Source: Omphiscola glabra (taxonomy: Eukaryota > Mollusca > Gastropoda > Lymnaeidae). From it: a DNA stretch of 64,000 nucleotides. Below are positions 56,630 through 64,000 of this stretch, one piece after another (positions within the stretch are counted from its first letter, which is position 1; each line of letters begins with the position of its first letter). The translations under genes were made by a program, and so were the position numbers. Location: positions 23,293,359-23,357,358 of the forward strand of contig OZ024794.1 in assembly GCA_964017045.1 (NCBI GenBank). The letters run 5' to 3'. A model generated the notes under the pieces. The model saw only the letters and a program-made list of their open reading frames with translations, had not been told where the DNA came from and did no database searches.

Positions 56630-57062
56630 TGAACACAACACCCGCCTGAAGACGGCACCCGCCTGAAAACAACACCCGCCTGAACACAACACCCGCCTGA
56701 ACACGGCACCCGCCTGAACACGGCACCCGCCTGAACACAACACCCGCCTGAACACGGCACCCGCCTGAACACAACACCCGCCTGAAGACGGCACCCGCCT
56801 GAAAACAACACCCGCCTGAACACAACACCCGCCTGAACACGGCACCCGCCTGAACACAGCACCCGCTTGAACACGGCACCCGCCTGAACACAGCACCCGC
56901 CTGAACACGGCACCCGCCTGAACAGAGCACCCTCCTGAACAGAACACCCGCCTGAACACAACACCCGCCTGAACACGGCACCCGCCTGAACACAACACCG
57001 CCTGAACACAACACCCGCCTGAAGACGGCACCCGCCTGAACACAACACCCGCCTGAAGACGA
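56630..57062 (+). repeat. 17 bp minisatellite, about 25 copies
   Basis: The unit is cacccgcctgaacacaa, with cacgg, cagag and gacgg variants. The minus strand is stop-free in three frames, giving 129-176-codon Cys/Gly/Arg-rich frames that are artefacts of a unit lacking stops. Confidence 0.95.
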
Positions 57063-57284
57063 TTCTGCCTGTTGAAATCAAATTTTGTTTTAAAAAACTA
57101 CAAAAAACACCCACTCTAATTAGCATGGGAAAAGATGATTGAGTTATTTTACAATCACTTCGTGTTTTTGTTACCTGTCAGTCTCACTATTTTGGTTCTG
57201 ACAAACACAGGAACACGTGACTGAGGTCCCATGCTGATTTGCTGAATTGCTCAGGAACAGGGCAAACCTCTAAACCCCGTTCAA

Positions 57285-57692
57285 CGGAAACATCTCTGAT
57301 GGCTGACTAAACCGTCCGTGCGCCGTGTCACGGGAACTTCTCTGATGACTGACTAAACAGTCCGTGTGCCGTGTCACGGGAACTTCTCTGATGGCTGACT
57401 AAACAGTCCGTGCGCCGTGTCACGGGAACTTCTCTGATGGCTGACTAAACAGTTCGTGCGCCGTGTCACGGGAACTTCTCTGATGGCTGACTAAACAGTC
57501 CGTGCGCCGTGTCACGGGAACTTCTCTGATGTCTGACTAGACAGTCCGTGTGCCGTGTCACGGGAACTTCTCTGATGGCTGACTAAACAGTCCGTGCGCC
57601 GTGTCACGGGAACTTCTCTGATGGCTGACTAAACAGTCCGTGCGCCGAGTCACGGGAACTTCTCTGATGGCTGACTAAACAGTCCTTGCGCA
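57285..57692 (+). repeat. 46 bp minisatellite, about 8.8 copies
   Basis: tcacgggaacttctctgatg is followed by gctgactaaacagtccgtgc and gccgtg. The spacing is 46 bp (57328, 57374, and so on). Confidence 0.95.
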
Positions 57693-57699
57693 TCGAACT

Positions 57700-58295
57700 G
57701 TGCATAAATATGAATGTGTAAACATTGGGATCGGAGGATCGCGAGTGTGCATCACACATTTTACTGAAAGTAACTATGGTGTGGGGCAAAGTTCTTAGCA
57801 GTGGCGTTAATTGGAAGGCAGAACTTTAGGTATAACTGAATGGAAAAATCGATAGACATGTAATGTGTCGATTATTTGTAGTCGCAAGGGAAAGTGTGGG
57901 GTAAGATTTGTGTTCTCAAATCGTGTTACAAAGACTCTCGCTGAAACGACCGTGAAAACTATTGAAAAAATATTAAGACAATAAATTAATGTTATATGGA
58001 AAAATGTAAAGATTCGTTCAAGGTCTATTTGGGGTTACATACATATATATATAAACATATGAGTTTTTCCTCAACTGGATTCTAAAAAAAATCTTAATAG
58101 TTGTTAACAAATGAATAAATAACTTTTTGAAAATGAAAATTCATTTGAACAAATATCTTAATTTATCTGTCACCCATTCAGTTGTAAAAAATGACTTACT
58201 TCAGTTTACCATTTTGTCGAGATGTAAATCTCAAATATTGAATCGTCGTCTAATCTTAATATCAGACGACTATATGTTAGGTATTGACTCTCACT
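57700..58295. other. AT-rich spacer
   Basis: No gene or array was recognised. Confidence 0.4.
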
Positions 58296-58305
58296 ACGGT
58301 ATCAC

Positions 58306-58515
58306 CAGAGGCGTAGCGTAGGGGGGCAGGGGGGATACGGATGTACCCGGGCGCCAGATAGTTAGGGGCACCAAAATGTGCTTTGGTATTATTTTATTGA
58401 TGAAAATAATGGGTTTGAGGGTTGAAAAAAATGGAAAAGAGGACGCTTTAAAATGAATCTTGTCCCCGGGCGCGAATATTGTCCCCGGGCGCCAAACACT
58501 CTAGCTACGCCTCTG
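58306..58515 (+). mobile_element. CAGAGGCGTAG-type hAT MITE, copy 3 (210 bp)
   Basis: The termini are cagaggcgtagcgta and tagctacgcctctg. It is flanked by a perfect 8 bp duplication ggtatcac (58298-58305 and 58516-58523). It is longer than the other copies because attgtccccgggcgc is duplicated near its 3' end (about 58459-58492). Confidence 0.93.
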
Positions 58516-58523
58516 GGTATCAC

Positions 58524-58914
58524 AATCATTCACCACATCACTGTATAGTAAAGTTAACGATATAAATTTATTCACCTTGACAATTTAACAATTCCTTAAA
58601 CTATTGCTGTTATATTAAGTTATAGGAAATAGTCAAGACGTTCCTGCAAAACACTCAACAACCCACAACAAGTTAAGCCGAGAATATCCTTCAAGTACAC
58701 CGTACAGCAATCCATCCACCATAACAACACAAAACTAACACGTCATTTCCCCTTACCCAAATACGTCACAAAACTCTCAAATAAAACAGCTACACATATA
58801 CTCTCTACGCTAACCATCTTTTCCATACCAGACATTTCCTGTAACCCAAACATAACAAAAGTGATTCCCATACCCTTGACACACTTAAATATTCCTCTTA
58901 TGTCTACCTCACCT
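58524..58914. other. Unassigned spacer
   Basis: CA-rich and AT-rich. No gene or array was recognised. Confidence 0.4.
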
Positions 58915-58916
58915 AA

Positions 58917-59215
58917 TCAGACTACGGACCTATCTGACTACGAACCTATTCAGACTACAGACCTAATCAGACTACAGACCTAATCAGACTACGGACCTAT
59001 CAGACTACGGACCTATTCAGACTACAGACCTAATCAGACTACAGACCTAATCAGACTACGGACCTATCAGACTCGGACCTATTCAGACTACGGACCTATG
59101 CAGACTACAGACCCAATCAGACTACAGACCTATTCAGACTACAGACCTATTCAGTCTACGGACCTACCAGACTACTGACCTTTCAGATACGGACCTATTC
59201 AGGCTACGGATGATT
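58917..59215 (+). repeat. 17 bp minisatellite, about 17 copies
   Basis: Units gactacagacctaatca and gactacggacctattca alternate in runs. Some copies are shortened (cctatcagactacgg). Confidence 0.94.
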
Positions 59216-59418
59216 GGAGATAAAAATGCTCTCTGTCTATTGTTTCACCCCCCCCCTCCACTTTTTTGTCTCTATACAAAAACATGTCAAGAAATTGTCC
59301 AGAAATGTCCAATTTCGTTTTTCTAATTTTTTTTTAATAAGAAAAAAAAAAGTTAAATGTGTAGTCATATTTTGTCAGGGTATTCTGGTAAATAGATCTG
59401 TAATCTATCGACCGAGAC

Positions 59419-59530
59419 CAGTGGAGTAGCAAGGGTTAGTGCTGCCCGGCGCAGGCCAAGATTTTACCGCCGCTCTTTCACGAAGAAAAGTGAGCATTTG
59501 GCCGGAAATGTTGCCTCGCCACGCTAAGAA
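59419..59530 (+). repeat. CAGTGGAGTAGC-type MITE-like terminus
   Basis: It starts cagtggagtagcaagggtta and continues gtgctgcccggcgcaggcc, resembling the copies near 24.5 and 27.1 kb. No matching 3' end or flanking duplication was found. Confidence 0.45.
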
Positions 59531-59817
59531 GAAAAAGTGCCGTCGCTGGTCGAGAGGCAGACAATATCATCTTGCCAAAGTATTACACGTTTTTTTACGT
59601 AAAAAAATTCCTGTAAAAAAATACATTTTGAAACTAGTTTTCAAACAAACAAATTAAACCAGGGTTTTTCACTCCAACATTTAAATGTCCCGCTAAACCG
59701 CAAGTATTATGTTTTTTTCTCCCTTATAATTTTTTTATGGCTTGTAAATTTTCTGGCATTCGTTTGATTGCATTTTGATTGTGTTAAGCATACAGTTGAG
59801 CGTCACGCTCGCGTCTG

Positions 59818-60322
59818 GCTATAAGTGACTGCTGGTTAGCTATACGAGACTGCTGGTTAGCTATACGTGACTGCTGGTTAGCTATACGAGACTGCTGGTT
59901 AGCTATACGAGACTGCTGGTTAGCTATACGAGACTGCTGGTTAGCTATACGAGACTGCTGGTTAGCTATACGAGACTGCTGGTTAGCTATACGAGACTGC
60001 TGGTTAGCTATACGAGACTGCTGGTTAGCTATACGAGACTGCTGGTTAGCTATACGAGACTGCTGGTTAGCTATACGTGACTGCTGGTTAGCTATACGAG
60101 ACTGCTGGTTAGCTATACGAGACTGCTGGTTAGCTATACGAGACTGCTGGTTAGCTATACGAGACTGCTGGTTAGCTATACGAGACTGCTGGTTAGCTAT
60201 ACGTGACTGCTGGTTAGCTATACGAGACTGCTGGTTAGCTATACGTGACTGCTGGTTAGCTATACGTGACTGCTGGTTAGCTATACGTGACTGCTGGCTA
60301 GCTATACGTGACTGCTGTTATA
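59818..60322 (+). repeat. 21 bp minisatellite, about 24 copies
   Basis: The unit is tatacgagactgctggttag plus c. The single main variant, cgtgact instead of cgagact, is concentrated at both ends of the array. The array is extremely homogeneous. Confidence 0.97.
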
Positions 60323-60324
60323 GT

Positions 60325-62060
60325 TTACGCCCCATGGGACCTAGAGATACAGTTAAGTTAATCGTGGCCGGGCTCCGCTCACCTGTAGATCCGACGGGGA
60401 AATGTCTGCTCCCTACTGTTGTAAATCCTGGCCTCGGTACAGCTGGTCTGCATTTAATTATTGTCATCACGACCATAAAAAAGAAAAAAGGTCAAAATAA
60501 CTTAGCAAAAGGTGCATAATTGTTCAACGTTGTTTCCTCTATAGCGAGCTATTACATATACTGAAAATGTTTCTTCCTTTTAGCATTTTAAAAAAAAACC
60601 GTTTTCTAAATACTGATCCACGCCGTTATATTCGTTTACTTTAAGCGTCAGTTCACACGATCAAATTTCGCGTCAAATTGTTGTATGAACGCACTATTTT
60701 GTGCGTGGTTTTTTTTTTTTGGGGGGGGGGGGGGGACATTGATCAAATAGTAAGTTTAAAGTTGTGACAAGGCTTCATCCAAGAATTGCATCAAATGCTT
60801 GAAGGAAAATTTGATCGTGTGAACCGACCCTTAGTAGTAATGATTTCTCCATAATTAATCTCTGCATTAGTTGCGCACCTGAATCATTCTGAATGTTGCG
60901 CACCCGTATCACATGATGACAGGAATAGTTTGAGCAAGCAAACATTATATCAGCTAAAACTGACTAATCCCTTTCTAGCAGTTTGTAAGTTGGATGCGTG
61001 TTTCAACTCCACCCAATGAAGTATGTCAAATAGATGGAGAAATCCTTCAAGATCTTCTAAGGTGGCGTTCGCCTTAAGTTTGTAAGATGAAACCTGAACT
61101 AAAGTGATTTGGACATTTTCCGCCTAAAAAATCGTCGAAATATTAATTTCCTTACAATACTTGAATTCAATTAATTCAAATACATTAATTCACAAATTAA
61201 CGATTAACTTTATTCTAATCGAAACATCTTTTAAAATTAAGAATTTTTTTTTTACACGTTTAATAATTTTTTTATTAAAATTTACAACAGTTTTAAATTT
61301 TCTCACTTCTTTTAAATGAACAAATACGTCCATTGGTATGTCTCATTTGTTAACGTAGCAGATCTAAAAAAGATTACGCTGCCCAATTTAACACAAAAAA
61401 GTGTGCGTGTGTTGGGGGGAGGTATGGTTTCAAACAGCATTGGACAGCTTCTGTTGTGCGTATGTATAAACTCCTCCTGTACAAATGTTTATCAGCATAA
61501 GTCCAGAATAAAAAGAAGAGTTCGTGACACCTGTTGCACTTAACCCCGGGAACCGAGTGAATCCACCTGCCGAAGTTAGTCCCGATTTTATTGAGCCAGC
61601 GCTGGAGCTCCAAGTCTGTTGTCCTCAGATGCTACGCGCTGCGGTTGGAGAGATGATAAAATGAATCGCTTTTACTTTTGAGAAAACAGCGCGTTCATTT
61701 GAAGTGGAAACATGGCGTGGGAGTCTCAAGGGAGAAGCAGATAAGCGTCTGCATCTAAGGGACCTCCTTGATTTAAAGAACATTCTTATGTTTTAACGAC
61801 AGGAGTTGTTGTTTTTCCGGGAAAGTTCCTTTAACATCCGGTTATCTAAATAAACATAAAACCGGAAGTCGTTGAAGTGTAAACAGAGAGTAAAAAATAA
61901 AATAATAATAATAGTCGTGCGCTTAAGTCCAGGAGCAGTGCTCGCACTTTATATCGTTGCTTTTAAACACGGGTTAAGGTAAAGATTTGGACTGAAAGGT
62001 TAGTCCCAAGTGTTCGATCATCAAATCAAAACGGTTCACAAATTACAACGAGCTACAATT
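60325..62060. other. AT-rich stretch without recognisable gene
   Basis: It has a T9/G14 run at about 60711-60735. Short frames at 60334-60519, 61316-61543 and 61374-61613 lack recognisable domains. Confidence 0.45.
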
Positions 62061-62063
62061 AAA

Positions 62064-63788
62064 AGTAGTAACCATGCTTATTCAGCAGTACGGAGACCAA
62101 TGAAGATACCAAAAAAAGCATGCTTATTCAGCAGTACGGAGACCACTGAAGATACCAAAAAAACCATGCTTATTCAGCAGTACGGAGACCACTGAAGATA
62201 CCAAAAAAACCATGCTTATTCAGCAGTACGGAGACCAATGAAGATACCAAAAAAACCATGCTTATTCAGCAGTACGGAGACCAATGAAGATACCAAAAAA
62301 AACATGCTTATTCAGCAGTACGGAGACCACTGAAGATACCAAAAAAACCATGCTTATTCAGCAGTACGGAGACCATTGAAGATACCAAAAAAACCATGCT
62401 TATTCAGCAGTACGGAGACCAATGAAGATACCAAAAAAACCATGCTTATTCAGCAGTACGGAGACCACTGAAGATACCAAAAAAACCATGCTTATTCAGC
62501 AGTACGGAGACCACTGAAGATACCAAAAAAACCATGCTTATTCAGCAGTACGGAGACCAATGAAGATACCAAAAAAACCATGCTTATTCAGCAGTACGGA
62601 GACCAATGAAGATACCAAAAAAACCATGCTTATTCAGCAGTACGGAGACCAATGAAGATACCAAAAAAACCATGCTTATTCAGCAGTGCGGAGACCAATG
62701 AAGATACCAAAAAAACCATGCTTATTCAGCAGTACGGAGACCAATGAAGATACCAAAAAAACCATGCTTATTCAGCAGTACGGAGACCAATGAAGATACC
62801 AAAAAAACCATGCTTTCAGCAGTACGGAGACCAATGAAGATACCAAAAAAAACATGCTTATTCAGCAGTACGGAGACCAATGAAGATACACAAAAAAACA
62901 TGCTTATTCAGCAGTACGGAGACCAATGAAGATACCAAAAAAACCATGCTTATTCAGCAGTACGGAGACCAATGAAGATACCAAAAAAACCATGCTTATT
63001 CAGCAGTACGGAGACCAATGAAGATACCAAAAAACCATGCTTATTCAGCAGTACGGAGACCAATGAAGATACCAAAAAAACCATGCTTATTCAGCAGTAC
63101 GGAGACCAATGAAGATACCAAAAAAACCATGCTTATTCAGCAGTACGGAGACCAATGAAGATACCAAAAAAACCATGCTTATTCAGCAGTACGGAGACCA
63201 ATGAAGATACCAAAAAAACCATGCTTATTCAGCAGTACGGAGACCAATGAAGATACCAAAAAAACCATGCTTATTCAGCAGTACGGAGACCAATGAAGAT
63301 ACCAAAAAAACCATGCTTATTCATCAGTACGGAGACCAATGAAGATACCAAAAAAAACCATGCTTATTCAGCAGTACGGAGACCAATGAAGATACCAAAA
63401 AAACCATGCTTATTAAGCAGTACGGAGACCAATGAAGATACCAAAAAAACCATGCTTATTCAGCAGTACGGAGACCAATGAAGATACCAAAAAAACCATG
63501 CTTATTCAGCAGTACGGAGACCACTGAAGATACCAAAAAAACCATGCTTATTCAGCAGTACGGAGACCAATGAAGATACCAAAAAAACCATGCTTATTCA
63601 GCAGTACGGAGACCAATGAAGATACCAAAAAAACCATGCTTATTCAGCAGTACGGAGACCAATGAAGATACCAAAAAAACCATTCTTATTCAGCAGTACG
63701 GAGACCAATGAAGATACCAAAAAGACCATGCTTATTCAGCAGTACGGAGACCAATGAAGATACCAAAAAAAACATGCTTATTCAGTGT
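62064..63788 (+). repeat. 46 bp array, about 37 copies
   Basis: ccatgcttattcagcagtac is followed by ggagaccaatgaagatacca and an A-run of 6-8. A caatg/cactg variant marks subsets: cactg copies cluster in the first ~500 bp, with another near 63520. The A-run length varies by 1-2 bp, which shifts frames, so the 60-62-codon frames are not genes. Confidence 0.97.
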
Positions 63789-64000
63789 TGAGACCCGTTG
63801 GTTCTCACCAGTGTGAGACTCACTGACTCACAGGCAAAAACATTCTTAAACCTAGGATTTTCCCAACATAACCCAATTAGGGTTTGGCCTTAAGGGTAAG
63901 TGACCTAAGGGTCGGATCAGAGACCATTAAAACTTTCCAGGTTCAGTGACCATGGAATAGCTTAGTATTAGTCCAATGGAAAGGTACCAAAACTTAGGCG
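63789..64000. other. Unassigned right edge
   Basis: Unique sequence with no recognised gene or repeat. Confidence 0.4.

Noticed and set aside
56516..57126. Cys/Gly/Arg-rich minus frames of 129-176 codons resembling a small cysteine-rich protein
   Set aside because: Product of a 17 bp repeat read through three frames; no signal peptide and no cysteine framework.
62064..63788. CRISPR-like appearance of a long regular array
   Set aside because: Contiguous 46 bp monomers without spacers; variation only in an A-run and single bases.

Overview
This window looks like animal nuclear DNA from a mollusc, most plausibly a freshwater pulmonate snail. The DNA is AT-rich and packed with minisatellites. 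It carries SPIN-like hAT miniature transposons with intact target-site duplications; SPIN-type elements have been described in tetrapods and in a pond snail. It also holds L2/CR1-type LINEs with (ATT)n tails and a decayed GTF2IRD2/ZBED-like hAT transposase. The species assignment is inference. I found no convincing host protein-coding exon, no tRNA or rRNA gene and no CRISPR-like array. Every long open frame I examined is either transposon-derived or an artefact of a tandem repeat whose unit has no stop codons.

Layout. 1-5.6 kb: short minisatellites (28, 65, 89, 67 and 30 bp units). 5.67-7.0 kb: decayed hAT transposase, with three tandem copies of a 61 bp piece of its own coding sequence and a recognisable 3' terminus. 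7.2-9.5 kb: a purine-rich stretch, a 15 bp array, and two LINE 3' fragments of one family. 10-20 kb: many arrays, including a 31 bp array with higher-order structure at 16.06-17.01 kb, a (TCTG/TCTC)n block ending in a 70 bp palindrome, and a SPIN-like MITE at 18.3 kb. 20-34 kb: arrays separated by AT-rich sequence with long G or C runs, and a second SPIN-like MITE at 33.8 kb. 34.6-37.2 kb: the largest array, about 90 copies of a 29 bp unit. 37.6-41.0 kb: 14, 27 and 46 bp arrays. 41.02-44.69 kb: a nearly complete L2/CR1-type LINE on the minus strand, inserted inside the 46 bp array. 45-54 kb: further arrays, a third SPIN-like MITE at 45.9 kb, and a second, truncated LINE inserted inside a 37 bp array at 50.8 kb. 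55-64 kb: further arrays, ending in a 1.7 kb array of a 46 bp unit.

The genes do not form a pathway. What the region shows is the interplay of two kinds of repeat. About 60 distinct tandem arrays cover roughly 22 kb, about a third of the window by hand tally. Transposable elements repeatedly land inside them or supply their raw material. Copy numbers and array edges were counted by eye and may be off by a unit.
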